A stretch of 32,206 bases of DNA from an uncultured Chryseobacterium sp. GTDB lineage: Bacteria > Bacteroidota > Bacteroidia > Flavobacteriales > Weeksellaceae. Location of the stretch: contig CAJYLH010000021.1 in assembly GCA_913775525.1 (NCBI GenBank), positions 1 through 32,206 on the forward strand, in the 5' to 3' direction. Positions 21,503-30,136 of the stretch are shown here, one piece after another. How positions within the stretch are numbered: the first letter of the stretch is position 1; each line of letters opens with the position of its first letter. The position numbers were made by a program, and so were the translations under genes. The notes below the pieces were generated by a model. It was not told where the DNA came from and ran no database searches. It saw only the letters and a list, made by a program, of their open reading frames with translations.

Positions 21503-22417
21503 TTATCCCGGGATAGGAAGCGTAATATCATACGGCGTATCCTGTCCGGTATCTTTTCTTTGGTCTGTTTTAGGTTTGTAAAACAGGAGTGCCACATCTG
21601 TGGTATTAATAATTTTCCTTAAGAAGTTTTCTGCAAAGAGGGCTTTCCAGCTCTGTTCATCCTGATAGTTCAGGATGATAATATCGGCTTTGGCCGCTTT
21701 TGAAAAAGTAGCGATCACGGTGGCTTTATCCGGAGCTTCGAAAAACTCTGCGGTGTAGTCTGCCGATCTTTCATACAGCTTCTTTTTTAATCCGATGAAT
21801 TGTTTTTTCAGTTCCTCTGAAGTTTCCGTATCACCGATACCCAGGAGTTCGATGGTGCTGTTGTTCCTTTCGGCAATCGATAAGGCAAAATCCAGTTTGT
21901 CATCGAGGTTATGGGTGACCCTTACCGGAAATACCATGTTTTTGAACTGGTATTTTTTAAAGCTTTTCGGAACCATCAGCACAGAGCTGTTTGCTTCAGA
22001 CAGTATGCTGTACGAATTGGAACCCAGGATAAACTGCTTGATCTTCTGTTCTCCGGAAGTTCCTACAACGGTAAGGTCGGTATCTTCGTCCGCAATCAGG
22101 TCATTGATGCTTTGGATCAGGCTTCCATGGCGGATTTCCGTTTTTACCTTCAGAGTGGTGCTTCGTTCGGTAAGTTCCTTCTGTATGACGGCCAGATTGT
22201 TTTCAGCCAGGCTGATATTTTCCTGGGTTACCTCATTGCCGATGACCTGCTTGTAGCTCCTGTCGATCAGGTAAAACTGGTCTACAACATGAAGTACGGT
22301 AAGGACAGCCTGATGCCGTACGGCAATATGGAAGGCCATTTCAACAGCGTTCCCGGATTTTTCAGAGAAGTCCGTGGTAACAATGATATTTTTGATTTTG
22401 GTGGGCATAGGGTTCAT
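21503..22417 (-). CDS. Universal stress protein, tandem UspA domains
   Basis: 304 residues from ATG 22417 (301 if from MPTKIK at 22408); an ATG at 22435 is rejected because the promoter -7 box overlaps it. There are two UspA-like halves. The first opens KIKNIIVTTDFSEKSGNAVE and contains the ATP-binding motif G-2x-G-9x-GS as GTSGEQKIKQFILGSNS, so it should bind ATP. The second (FKNMVFPVRVTHNLDDKLDF, then ADIIILNYQDEQSWKALFAE) lacks that glycine motif. Tandem UspA proteins are general stress or energy-limitation factors in the cytoplasm. It is the first gene of the UspA-GNAT-racemase operon. Confidence 0.9.
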   Translation of the reverse strand: MNPMPTKIKNIIVTTDFSEKSGNAVEMAFHIAVRHQAVLTVLHVVDQFYLIDRSYKQVIGNEVTQENISLAENNLAVIQKELTERSTTLKVKTEIRHGSLIQSINDLIADEDTDLTVVGTSGEQKIKQFILGSNSYSILSEANSSVLMVPKSFKKYQFKNMVFPVRVTHNLDDKLDFALSIAERNNSTIELLGIGDTETSEELKKQFIGLKKKLYERSADYTAEFFEAPDKATVIATFSKAAKADIIILNYQDEQSWKALFAENFLRKIINTTDVALLFYKPKTDQRKDTGQDTPYDITLPIPG

Positions 22418-22432
22418 GATCGTTGAGTGGTG

Positions 22433-22440
22433 CAAAGTTA
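22433..22440 (-). promoter_or_regulatory. Promoter -7 box of the UspA-GNAT-racemase operon
   Basis: TAACTTTG on the minus strand fits TAnnTTTG. It ends 15 bases before the ATG at 22417 and decides that start. No clear -33 box at the usual distance. Confidence 0.55.
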
Positions 22441-22538
22441 AAGGTGTTATACAGCAAAAGGTGTGAGAAAACCGTGCTAAAGTGGTCTGTTTTACCGTTA
22501 TGTGGTATCTAAAGATGGAATGGGTACCTCTTTTACCT

Positions 22539-22569
22539 AAAAGCCTTCCGGCATTCTGGCGGAAAGGCT
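22539..22569 (-). terminator. Intrinsic terminator of the EF-Tu-domain gene
   Basis: On the minus strand AGCCTTTCCG and CGGAAGGCT pair with one bulged T, followed by TTTT. It begins at the stop codon of the gene at 22568. Confidence 0.7.
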
Positions 22570-22870
22570 AATGTATTCTGGTGATGGTTCCGTGGCCCAT
22601 CAGATCAGGACCTTCAAAAAAATCGAAGTCCTGGCCTTCATATAAATTGCCGAGGATCTCGTCCGCATTCAGCAGGGCAATTTCTGCCTGTACGGTATCT
22701 CCGGGGAAAACCAGGTCTGTATCGGGATAATTCTGTACGCAAGTTATCATCTCCTGTTGCGGAGGAAACTGGATGGTTGGCCGGTAGCCAGAGGATACCG
22801 GTGTGCTTCTGCCTCCTTCGCTTTCCGGGGCAAAGCTGAGCTGAGCTGTAAAATGGGATTTTATCTTCAT
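22568..22870 (-). CDS. Stand-alone EF-Tu domain-3-like protein
   Basis: 100 residues. The order KSHFTAQLSFAPESEGGRST, then PVSSGYRPTIQFP, VFPGDTVQAEIALL and GQDFDFFEGPDLMGHGTITR matches the third beta-barrel of elongation factor Tu (F-A-x-Y-L--EEGGR-TP--GYRPQF-F, MPGD-V---V-L, F-I-EGG---G-G-V--I). The GTPase domain and domain 2 are missing, and the upstream sequence contains no remnant of them, so it is a free-standing small barrel and not a truncated EF-Tu. Function is unknown; competition with or binding to EF-Tu partners is speculative. It follows the AsmA-like gene on the same strand after ~100 bases. Confidence 0.8.
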   Translation of the reverse strand: MKIKSHFTAQLSFAPESEGGRSTPVSSGYRPTIQFPPQQEMITCVQNYPDTDLVFPGDTVQAEIALLNADEILGNLYEGQDFDFFEGPDLMGHGTITRIH

Positions 22871-22976
22871 TATAATTTGATGGTTTTTTCCGGTGATGGA
22901 ACCGGGTTTCTAATACCGTGCAGAGGACCATGATGACAACTGCTGCCATGTAAACAGCAGCAGGTACAAGAGGTCA

Positions 22977-25466
22977 TCAGATCACATATTTTTTAAGGCC
23001 TTCCATAATGCCCTGCCACAGCATATTGAAAAAGCTTCTTTCAGGATCTCTTTTCTTCTCGATCAGGACATATTCCGGCTCACCGGTGGATTCGTTTTTC
23101 ACAAACCAGTTGGCTACCGTCGAGAGCAATTTTCTTTCATTGCCTTTTTTATTAAGGAGGTTCACATACATATCGCTGTATTTGAAATAGAACTTCCCGG
23201 CAATCCCGGCATTGCTGCCGTAATAGTCGAATTTAATATAGTCTATTTTACCATCGAGCGTTACATTGAGGTACGGACGCACAAAAAGGTTTACGTTGTC
23301 CGCAGAAAGCTTGCTGATTTTCCCGTTGATCGTAAACTGATCCTGAGGGTTGCTGACATCGAATTTCCAGTGCACGTCGGTGCTGGCATTGTTGTAAAAG
23401 GCAAAGTTCACATCCGCTTTGATCGTCGTAGGCCTTCCTTTGATTTTCGCATTGTTGACATCACTGATTTTGCCATTGAAATCGTTAAAGGTAATTTTCC
23501 CCGGAATATTATTGTTTTCTGCATTTTCCTCATATTCAAGATTGGAATTGGTGATGTTGATATTTTTAACGAAAAGCGGGATTTTTACGCCTCTCAGCTT
23601 TTTGCTGAACAGGTACCGTACGCTGTTATCGTCCGGCGGGGCAAGGTCATGGTAAATATTACAGTGAATACCGTCGATGTTCACCTGGCTGATGTCAATA
23701 ACAGGATTTTTAAACAGTTCCGACTGCCGGTCGGTAACTCCGATCTTCTTTACCCGGATCGTATACAGGTCCGTTTCCTTTGCAATCACCCTGCTGAACG
23801 CCGCTCTGGAATATTTAGGCAGATAGGCCAGGTTCCGGATCTCCGTATAATTTCCTGAATTTTTCACATCACCTACCTTTAATGAATAGTATTTTCCTGC
23901 ATCCAAATTGATATTGCGTGCTGTAATCAGGTGTTTGGCTGCTTTAAAAGGCAGGCCGTTTTTCAGGTATTCCTTACCGGAAGTAACCTGATCCAGCCTT
24001 GCATCCAGCTGCGCTACCGCTAGATGGGTTTTTCCCTGTTTGATCTGGGTAATTTTCGCTTTGGAGATATTGAGGAATCCCAGCTGTGCCGTAAAATCCG
24101 GATTTGCTGTATTCTTTTTGCTCTTTTTTACAGCCTTGCGGGTGGCGGAGACTATTTTAATATCCGGTGACTGAATGTCGATTCCGCCTAAAAGGATGTT
24201 GAGTTTCTGTCCTACGTATTTTGTACGGTTATTGAGGATCCTGATTTGATCTGTGCGGATGTTGAACAGGTCTTTGTCTGCACTTTTGCCCAGAGCCAGC
24301 ATTTCAAACTGCTCTATCATAATGTCCGCATTATTGGAGGAAATTTTTTTGATTTTAAGGGCCTGAAACGGGCTGGCTTTGAAATAGATATTATCCGCTT
24401 CAATATCATGGTTGGTAAACCGGAACGGTATTTTTTCCTTTACCGTATTTTTATCAAAGACAATATTGCTGAGCTTGAAGTTGAAATTGTCTACTGAAGC
24501 GGTTTTATCCTGATTGGCCTGCAACACCATAATCTTTCCTTTTTGGAAATCAATATTTTTCATCCCGATTTTCATTTCGATTTCTTTCGGGTTTTTCTCT
24601 TTTTCCACGGTGTTTTTTCCGGTGGATGTTACTTTGAGATCAGGACGGTTGAAGATGACATCAGAAACAATCAGGGAATCCTGGCTGATGGCAAAATCTT
24701 TGGCAAGCAGAAGTTCTGAGGAAAAATCAAATACATTCTTTGCGTTGTACTGCTGAGGCTTCTGCGTTGGTTTCAGATGGAATTTCTGCAGGTCAAGCGT
24801 TTTATCGGCGGCAAGGATGCGGTCTGCATTAATTTCGTAAAAATCATTCACACCGATTTTTACAGCTGAGGCATTCACCTTGAATTCTTTAAATGCCAAT
24901 GGTATTTTAGCGTCATTATCGCTCTGGCGAATGTCTTTCAGGCGTACATTGATGTCTTTCCCCTGGAACACAGGCCTTCCGTCAGAACCGGTGACATCTG
25001 CGAATACATTATTGAGTTCAATATTGTTGATGTGGATATCCTTCTGTGCTTTTCTGGCCGTATCTTTAGCTTTCTTCGGAGCCAGTTTTACCCTGAGCTG
25101 TGCATCGGAAAGTAAAAACTGATCGGCATGATAGGCTTTGCTGAACAGGGCTTTCCAGATGCCGAAGTCACGGATCTGGATTTTTTTTACCGTCCCGTTG
25201 ATCTGGGTGATTTTAGGATCAGCAGGATTTTTAGTGGATATCGTGAGGTCTGTTGCTGTGAAATTCCCGGACAGAAGGCTCAGGTTAAAATCTTTCAGTT
25301 TCAGACGATAAGGCGTCTTCGTATTGACTACATCAGGCAGCTTCCGCTGAAGATAGAAATCCAGGGCAAAAGGAAATATCAGGATCAGTGCAATGATGCC
25401 AATGCCGGTTCCTAAAAGCCATTTTTTCCGGTTGTTTTTCTTTTTTAAGGGTTTTTCTTCCATCAC
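22977..25466 (-). CDS. Large AsmA-like/DUF748-type envelope protein
   Basis: 829 residues (828 from the second Met). A basic N-terminus (EKPLKKKNNRKKWLL) precedes a single membrane helix (GTGIGIIALILIFPFALDF). The long remainder is periplasmic and consists of repeating beta-strand units such as FNLSLLSGNFTATDLTISTK and ISKLSADNVNLFVRPYLNVT, with many I/V-x-(I/V/L)-x-N/D stretches. This is the AsmA-like layout: an inner-membrane anchor and a long beta-groove. Such proteins help carry lipids or assemble the outer membrane, here by family analogy only. The C-terminal YIKFDYYGSNAGIAGKFYF and VANWFVKNESTGEPEYV are not assigned. There is no Cys-rich or catalytic motif. Confidence 0.8.
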   Translation of the reverse strand: MMEEKPLKKKNNRKKWLLGTGIGIIALILIFPFALDFYLQRKLPDVVNTKTPYRLKLKDFNLSLLSGNFTATDLTISTKNPADPKITQINGTVKKIQIRDFGIWKALFSKAYHADQFLLSDAQLRVKLAPKKAKDTARKAQKDIHINNIELNNVFADVTGSDGRPVFQGKDINVRLKDIRQSDNDAKIPLAFKEFKVNASAVKIGVNDFYEINADRILAADKTLDLQKFHLKPTQKPQQYNAKNVFDFSSELLLAKDFAISQDSLIVSDVIFNRPDLKVTSTGKNTVEKEKNPKEIEMKIGMKNIDFQKGKIMVLQANQDKTASVDNFNFKLSNIVFDKNTVKEKIPFRFTNHDIEADNIYFKASPFQALKIKKISSNNADIMIEQFEMLALGKSADKDLFNIRTDQIRILNNRTKYVGQKLNILLGGIDIQSPDIKIVSATRKAVKKSKKNTANPDFTAQLGFLNISKAKITQIKQGKTHLAVAQLDARLDQVTSGKEYLKNGLPFKAAKHLITARNINLDAGKYYSLKVGDVKNSGNYTEIRNLAYLPKYSRAAFSRVIAKETDLYTIRVKKIGVTDRQSELFKNPVIDISQVNIDGIHCNIYHDLAPPDDNSVRYLFSKKLRGVKIPLFVKNINITNSNLEYEENAENNNIPGKITFNDFNGKISDVNNAKIKGRPTTIKADVNFAFYNNASTDVHWKFDVSNPQDQFTINGKISKLSADNVNLFVRPYLNVTLDGKIDYIKFDYYGSNAGIAGKFYFKYSDMYVNLLNKKGNERKLLSTVANWFVKNESTGEPEYVLIEKKRDPERSFFNMLWQGIMEGLKKYVI

Positions 25467-25744
25467 CTATGAAATTTTCACATTTCCTTAACAAATCAAA
25501 TGGTATTCCAATTCATTGTAAATTTGGGTTCAAATCCGGTTATATTTTCAAATATTTAAGGGGTTAATGTGTAAACTCTTTAAATAATTCACTACAGATG
25601 CATTTCCGGTGCATATTATAAAATTTCCGGTTTATTCTTTAATTGAGCATTCTGTTATGTTATAAGAAATGACACCTCAGCTCTTACGGAATGATTTATG
25701 CACTTAGATGGTCAATTATACCTACCAAAAACATCAATATCAGT

Positions 25745-26266
25745 ATGAATACCATTACAAAAACAATCCTGAAAGGAGTAGCAGCCGGACTGCTGGCTTC
25801 CTGGATCAAATCCATTGCAGAACCGCCTCTGCAAAAAATAGGTGAAGACTATTTCCCGCCGGAACCCGGGCAGCTTGAACTCAAAGGCGCTGACGTAACC
25901 CACAGGCCCGAAAACATGCCGCCAGCAGTACTGGCGAAAAGCGTTTACAAAGAATTTACCCATCAGGAGCTTTCCGGTGAACAGACACAGCATGCTATGA
26001 CGGGGATTCACTACACTTTAGGAGCGGTTATAGGAGTCGCTTACCTTTTGGTATTGAGGAAAAAAGGCCGCATCATACCTGCCCAGGGATTGGTGGCAGG
26101 AACGGTAATCTGGGCTGCTACGCACGGATCACTGGTTCCGGCACTCGGACTGCAGGATAAAGTAAGTGAAATGCCTGCTTCATGGTGGGTGTGGGAATTC
26201 GGTTCCCATCTGGTTTTCGGGGTGGCGCTGGAACAGAGCAGGATCGTCCTGAATAAAGTATTCTAA
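25745..26266 (+). CDS. DUF1440 (YagU-like) membrane protein
   Basis: 173 residues from ATG 25745 (MNTITKTILKGVAAGLLASW); an earlier in-frame ATG at 25691 lacks similarity. The protein has an N-terminal amphipathic/membrane helix, a soluble stretch (FPPEPGQLELKGADVTHRPE), and three hydrophobic segments (GIHYTLGAVIGVAYLLVL; IPAQGLVAGTVIWAATHGSLVPALGL; WWVWEFGSHLVFGVALEQ). The ATHG--VPALGL and E-GSHL-FG wording is that of DUF1440. It is an inner-membrane protein; the E. coli relative YagU has been linked to acid stress. It is monocistronic in this window. Confidence 0.85.
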   Translation: MNTITKTILKGVAAGLLASWIKSIAEPPLQKIGEDYFPPEPGQLELKGADVTHRPENMPPAVLAKSVYKEFTHQELSGEQTQHAMTGIHYTLGAVIGVAYLLVLRKKGRIIPAQGLVAGTVIWAATHGSLVPALGLQDKVSEMPASWWVWEFGSHLVFGVALEQSRIVLNKVF

Positions 26267-26358
26267 AATAGTGACTATCGTAATCCATTGATTTTGTTAT
26301 ATTAAATTTTGCAGTCGGTCATTTTATGGTTACCTTTAATCCTATTATATACAATACC

Positions 26359-26568
26359 ATGAAACACCTGAAAAAAATCTCAAGAGACAAAATGAAAACC
26401 CTTACGGGAGCTGCAAAAGCTTCTGTTGCATGCAGCAACGGCTGTGTAACCATTCCCGACTATGATGGCCCCTGTGCCGCCAATGAAAGGAAGGTCACCT
26501 GTTACGGTTCTGCGCAGACCATTACGAAAACCTGCATGTCTGGTTTGGATCCCGATACAGGAAATTAA
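26359..26568 (+). CDS. Bacteriocin-like small peptide with leader
   Basis: 69 residues from ATG 26359. The N-terminus, MKHLKKISRDKMKTLTGAAK, has the leader wording (MK-LKK-SR--MK-L-G) of the bacteriocin-like peptides common in Chryseobacterium, except that the double glycine usually marking the cleavage point is GA here. The rest has five cysteines (25, 29, 39, 48, 59: SVACSNGCVTIPD, GPC, VTCYG, KTCMSG). An intrinsic terminator begins 19 bases past the stop. No peptidase-containing ABC transporter or radical-SAM enzyme is nearby, so maturation and export genes, if any, are elsewhere. Antibacterial activity is not shown. Confidence 0.7.
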   Translation: MKHLKKISRDKMKTLTGAAKASVACSNGCVTIPDYDGPCAANERKVTCYGSAQTITKTCMSGLDPDTGN

Positions 26569-26587
26569 ATTGAACCATGTATATCAT

Positions 26588-26614
26588 AACCTCTGCCATT
26601 GCGGAGGTTTTTTT
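26588..26614 (+). terminator. Intrinsic terminator of the bacteriocin-like gene
   Basis: AACCTCTGC/GCGGAGGTT stem with a single G-T pair and a CATT loop, then seven T. Confidence 0.85.
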
Positions 26615-26844
26615 GTGAGAATGATTTCAGTAGATGTGCAGATGTACTCCTTCACGAGGTACGGAATAGCTGTGAGCATCAATCATGATATCATTCATTT
26701 CCTTGCTTTTTGAGTTTCTTCCGGTCCTTTATCCTTCAGCATTTACTGTTGTATGCCTTCCATTCAGCGGCGTTCCATTCCCTTTCTGGCATAATAATAG
26801 GTAAGTATTAGGAAACAACATTCACAATCTAAAACCATTCACCA

Positions 26845-27849
26845 ATGAAATCAGAAGATATTTCAGGAAAAAGCCTCAGCGGGAAAACGGTTGTTATCAC
26901 CGGCGGAACCAGCGGGGTAGGCAGGGCTACCGTAGAAGCATTTGCACTCGAAGGATGCCATATTGTTATTGCAGCCAGAGGCAAGGAAGCACTGGATGAA
27001 ACCGTTGCCCTGTGCAGGGATCTGGAAGTGGCCGTTATCGGGGTGCCTACAGATGTATCCGTTGCGGAAGAAGTGGAAAACCTGGTACAAACAGCTTTAC
27101 AGTTCAACGGTAGGATAGACATCTGGGTTAACAATGCCGGAGTGATGTCCAGCGGGAAATTCGAGGAGATTCCTATGGAAGTGAATGAGCAGGTGATCAA
27201 AACCAACCTTTTCGGATATATGCACGGCGCTTACAGCGTGCTTCCTGTTTTCAAAAGGCAGCAGGAGGGAATCCTCATCAACAATATTTCCATTGGCGGA
27301 TTCATGCCTGCGCCCTACAGTGCAGTATATTCCTCCACCAAATTCGGGATCAGAGGGATGATGGAATGCCTGCAAGGGGAGATTTCAGACTTTGCGGATA
27401 TCCATATATGTAATATCTACCCACAGATCCAGCGGTCTACCGGGAATATGCATTCCGCGAAGTATTCCGGGCTGGATTTTAAAATTCCGCCGTTTGCCGC
27501 GGATCCCCGCGATACGGCAGCCAGCATCGTGGAACTGGCCAAGCATCCAAAAAAAGAAAAATTCCCGGATGCAACATCTGTGTTCCTGAAAACCGTATAC
27601 GGCCTGTTTCCAAAGCCGATCATCAACGTTGCTTCGGCGGGCATGAGACTGATGATGAAAATCAAAAACGCGCCTGATGACAATGGAAATGTCCTGAAAC
27701 CTTCCCCGGAACCGCACCGCATTTATGGTGAAACCATTCTTCCCGTTCCTTCCCGAAAAACCAAAATAGCCCTTCTGGCAGGCCTTGGCCTCGGCATTGC
27801 CTACATGCTGATGAAAAAGAATTCCGGTTCTGAAGAAACTTGTAATTAA
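26845..27849 (+). CDS. Short-chain dehydrogenase with C-terminal membrane tail
   Basis: 334 residues. The NAD(P) loop is ITGGTSGVG (18-26), the NNAG motif is in WVNNAGVM, the catalytic Ser is in NNISIGG, and Tyr-x-x-x-Lys is complete in VYSSTKFGIRG. The core enzyme is about 260 residues. After it come about 70 more: a proline-rich linker (DNGNVLKPSPEPHR) and a final membrane helix (IALLAGLGLGIAYMLMKK), so the enzyme is probably tail-anchored to the inner membrane. The following gene, 17 bases on, is a DoxX-like membrane protein, and the two likely form an operon. The substrate is unknown. Confidence 0.9.
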   Translation: MKSEDISGKSLSGKTVVITGGTSGVGRATVEAFALEGCHIVIAARGKEALDETVALCRDLEVAVIGVPTDVSVAEEVENLVQTALQFNGRIDIWVNNAGVMSSGKFEEIPMEVNEQVIKTNLFGYMHGAYSVLPVFKRQQEGILINNISIGGFMPAPYSAVYSSTKFGIRGMMECLQGEISDFADIHICNIYPQIQRSTGNMHSAKYSGLDFKIPPFAADPRDTAASIVELAKHPKKEKFPDATSVFLKTVYGLFPKPIINVASAGMRLMMKIKNAPDDNGNVLKPSPEPHRIYGETILPVPSRKTKIALLAGLGLGIAYMLMKKNSGSEETCN

Positions 27850-27866
27850 CCTTAACACAAAAATAT

Positions 27867-28256
27867 ATGAACACCAACACATTGAAAAATATCGGAAAAT
27901 ACGCATTGGGCGGAATGCTCATCACGGCCGGTATCGGTCACCTTACATTTGCCAGAAAAGCCTTCCGTGCGCAGGTCCCTGAATGGGTCCCGCTGGAAAA
28001 AGATGACACCGTTTTCTATTCCGGAATCGCAGAAATCGCCCTGGGAGCATCCATCATCGGAGCCTCTGAAGAGCAGCAGAAACTGATCGGCAAGGTAGCC
28101 GCAGGATTTTTCACCGCCATCTTCCCGGGTAACATCTCACAATACGTCAACCGAAAAGACAGTTTCGGACTGAATACAGACCAGAAAAGGCTCGGCAGGC
28201 TGTTTATGCAGCCGCTGCTGGTAGCCTGGGCGCTGGGAACGACGCAGAAGAAATAA
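27867..28256 (+). CDS. DoxX-like membrane protein
   Basis: 129 residues with about four hydrophobic segments: YALGGMLITAGIGHLTF, then VFYSGIAEIALGASIIG, KVAAGFFTAIFPGNISQY and FMQPLLVAWALGT. The order (short N-terminal helix, G-xE-xxLG--LI, F--IFP-NI-QY) resembles DoxX-family proteins, although the loop sequences are degenerate, so the family call is moderate. It is 17 bases after the tail-anchored SDR and probably membrane-located with it. A strong terminator ends the operon. Confidence 0.75.
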   Translation: MNTNTLKNIGKYALGGMLITAGIGHLTFARKAFRAQVPEWVPLEKDDTVFYSGIAEIALGASIIGASEEQQKLIGKVAAGFFTAIFPGNISQYVNRKDSFGLNTDQKRLGRLFMQPLLVAWALGTTQKK

Positions 28257-28280
28257 AATGATTTATATGAATCAGCTAGT

Positions 28281-28305
28281 GCTCCAATTGTATTGGAGCT
28301 TTTTT
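28281..28305 (+). terminator. Strong intrinsic terminator of the SDR/DoxX operon
   Basis: Perfect 8-bp stem GCTCCAAT/ATTGGAGC with a TGT loop and six T. Confidence 0.9.
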
Positions 28306-28571
28306 GTGGTTGATTATTAGTGATTTGTGAGTTAAAGTTTCAATGATTACGGTTTTCCGTTTGTTTGGTATTTTCATTACCGGAAGACAGAGAAGTCTCC
28401 TATTCAGCCATTGGCAGGATATTTGGCGTACACCGGTTAACGGTAAACAGTTTTGTACACTGGAGTGATGAACTGACCGTATAACAAGCCTGAAAGTTCA
28501 GGATAGACCGGGGCTGAGGTGATTATGTATTCAAATCTCTTTCCGGTTTCCCCCAACCCATCAAAATTCTC
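28306..28571. other. Intergenic sequence, no gene recognised
   Basis: Roughly 265 bases between the terminator at 28281 and the promoter box at 28572. I see no plausible short gene, RNA or repeat. Confidence 0.4.
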
Positions 28572-28579
28572 TATATTTG
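28572..28579 (+). promoter_or_regulatory. Promoter -7 box of the HTH gene
   Basis: TATATTTG, perfect TAnnTTTG, 24 bases before ATG 28604. It overlaps an earlier in-frame start at 28577 and thus argues for 28604. No good -33 box seen. Confidence 0.6.
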
Positions 28580-28603
28580 TACGAAAACACAGCAACAACA
28601 GTT

Positions 28604-28969
28604 ATGGAAAAGCTAAGAAATCTAAGAAAACAGAGGGGATATACCCAGGAATATATGTCCAAGATCATTGCTACGGATGCTTCCAATTACAGCCGTAAGG
28701 AAAGCGGTGATGTGAGAATTTTTGATGATGAGTGGGAAAAGCTGGCCAAAGCACTGGATGTTCCGGTAGAGGAGATTAAGGAAGATAGACAGATCGCAAA
28801 AGTCAGTAATGAAAATTTTACCGTTAATGATCAGGCAAGCGCAGGAAACTATTACGAGAATTACTGCAATATTCCTAATGCTGTTATGGACAACCTTCAG
28901 GATTACATTAAACTCCTGAAAGAGCAGGTAGAATCCCTGAAACAGGAACTTCAACAATACAAAAAATAA
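28604..28969 (+). CDS. XRE-type HTH regulator with C-terminal coiled coil
   Basis: 121 residues. The N-terminal ~60 residues are a Cro/CI HTH (LRNLRKQRGYTQEYMSKIIA, then TDASNYSRKESGDVRIFDDEWEKLAKALDVPVEEI). A short linker (KVSNENFTVNDQASAGNYYE) follows. The C-terminus is a heptad-type helix (MDNLQDYIKLLKEQVESLKQ then ELQQYKK) that should dimerise the protein. This shape is common among flavobacterial phage- or stress-type regulators. It is a single-gene transcription unit with its own promoter and terminator. Its target is not evident. Confidence 0.88.
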   Translation: MEKLRNLRKQRGYTQEYMSKIIATDASNYSRKESGDVRIFDDEWEKLAKALDVPVEEIKEDRQIAKVSNENFTVNDQASAGNYYENYCNIPNAVMDNLQDYIKLLKEQVESLKQELQQYKK

Positions 28970-29008
28970 GCGGGCTGCTGAAACTGCCTTCGCGCAACCT
29001 TATATCAT

Positions 29009-29035
29009 ACTGCTTCTCTGAGGCAGTATTTTTTT
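29009..29035 (+). terminator. Intrinsic terminator of the HTH gene
   Basis: ACTGCTTC/GAGGCAGT stem with one T-G pair, a TCT loop and a T-rich tail. Confidence 0.75.
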
Positions 29036-29263
29036 GCGGATGAGGCAATTTTTCATCCGTTAATAAATGGTGTAATCATCAATCAATTTTCATATGCCTG
29101 CAACCTGCTACCGAAAAGATTGCAGGATCTTGAAGGGAAGGCTCACTCTAGCGCACCATTACCGGAGCCTTGCCTACAACGTTGGTTACAAATATTTTTA
29201 AAATTTTATTCCGCAAAACAAAAAACTACGGTATTTTAGTAGTCTTATTCAAGAACTCTTTCT

Positions 29264-30106
29264 ATGAAAAAGACCATTCCTTCCCATCGTAATCAATTGG
29301 AAAATTTGGCCGTCAGGCTGATGCCGTTATCTGTTTTCCATGAGAAACAGGTGGAAGTTCATCGGGACGATCATTATATGTTTATTATCCAACGAAAAGG
29401 TAATTTTATACTGAAAGTAGATTTTAATACCATTGAACTCCTGGGCCCCTCCCTTTGTTTTGTAGCACCAGGGCAAATTCATCAGTATATTGCTCAGAAG
29501 GATAACGAAGGATGGTATCTATTTGTAGACGCCGGGAGCATTTCCGAATCATATCAGGAAACAATGGATATGCATCAATGGCTTCATCAGTCTGTACACC
29601 TTAATGACAACGACTGGATCTTTGAGCTTCTTGTCTTGTTTGCAAAGGTAGAAGATTCAGTACAATCTATATCCGTAGGCCGGTCATTGGCAGATGCTGC
29701 AGTCGCGACAATCATTGCAAGAATTTCAGAAGCAACCGGACTACAATTCAGGCAGAATGGCCAGAAATATGCTATTGCCGGACAATTTAAAAAGTTGGTT
29801 TCCGAGCATTTTAAAAATATCAAACAGGTACAGCAGTATGCTGAGTTATTGACCATCACCCCATTATATTTGAACGAAGCTGTAAAGGAAGTTACAGGAT
29901 ATCCTGCCAGTTTCTGGATACAGCAGAAAATAGTATGGGAAGCCCGGCGCCTGCTGGTGTATACTACTATGGATGTGAAGCAGATTGCATTTGAGCTTGG
30001 GTATGATGATCCTGTTTATTTTTCACGTTTCTTTAAAAGGCGAGCAGGAAAGACTGCCTCAGATTTCAGGAAAGAAAACCATGATTTATCCGGTTATCAC
30101 CATTAA
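29264..30106 (+). CDS. AraC-family transcriptional regulator
   Basis: 280 residues. The N-terminal cupin-like sensor is visible as HYMFIIQRKGNFILKVDFNT then LGPSLCFVAPGQIHQYIAQK. The C-terminal AraC domain contains two HTH units, YAELLTITPLYLNEAVKEVT and MDVKQIAFELGYDDPVYFSRFF, ending KRRAGKTASDFRK. It stands 85 bases upstream of the broken FAD monooxygenase on the same strand, so it may have regulated that gene. A small inverted repeat ACTAC-GTAGT at 29225-29243 sits over a TATTTTAG box upstream and might be its own control site. Confidence 0.9.
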   Translation: MKKTIPSHRNQLENLAVRLMPLSVFHEKQVEVHRDDHYMFIIQRKGNFILKVDFNTIELLGPSLCFVAPGQIHQYIAQKDNEGWYLFVDAGSISESYQETMDMHQWLHQSVHLNDNDWIFELLVLFAKVEDSVQSISVGRSLADAAVATIIARISEATGLQFRQNGQKYAIAGQFKKLVSEHFKNIKQVQQYAELLTITPLYLNEAVKEVTGYPASFWIQQKIVWEARRLLVYTTMDVKQIAFELGYDDPVYFSRFFKRRAGKTASDFRKENHDLSGYHH

Positions 30107-30136
30107 ATAGCTATCGGTTCTGCAATTCAAGCCTCA

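Noticed and set aside
22638-22949. Minus-strand open frame overlapping the EF-Tu-like gene
   Set aside because: Different frame of the same strand; its translation has no family resemblance, whereas the 22568-22870 frame matches EF-Tu domain 3.
22940-22963. CTGCTG/CAGCAG hairpin after the AsmA-like gene
   Set aside because: Six-base stem with a 12-base loop and no T tail on either strand; too weak to call a terminator.
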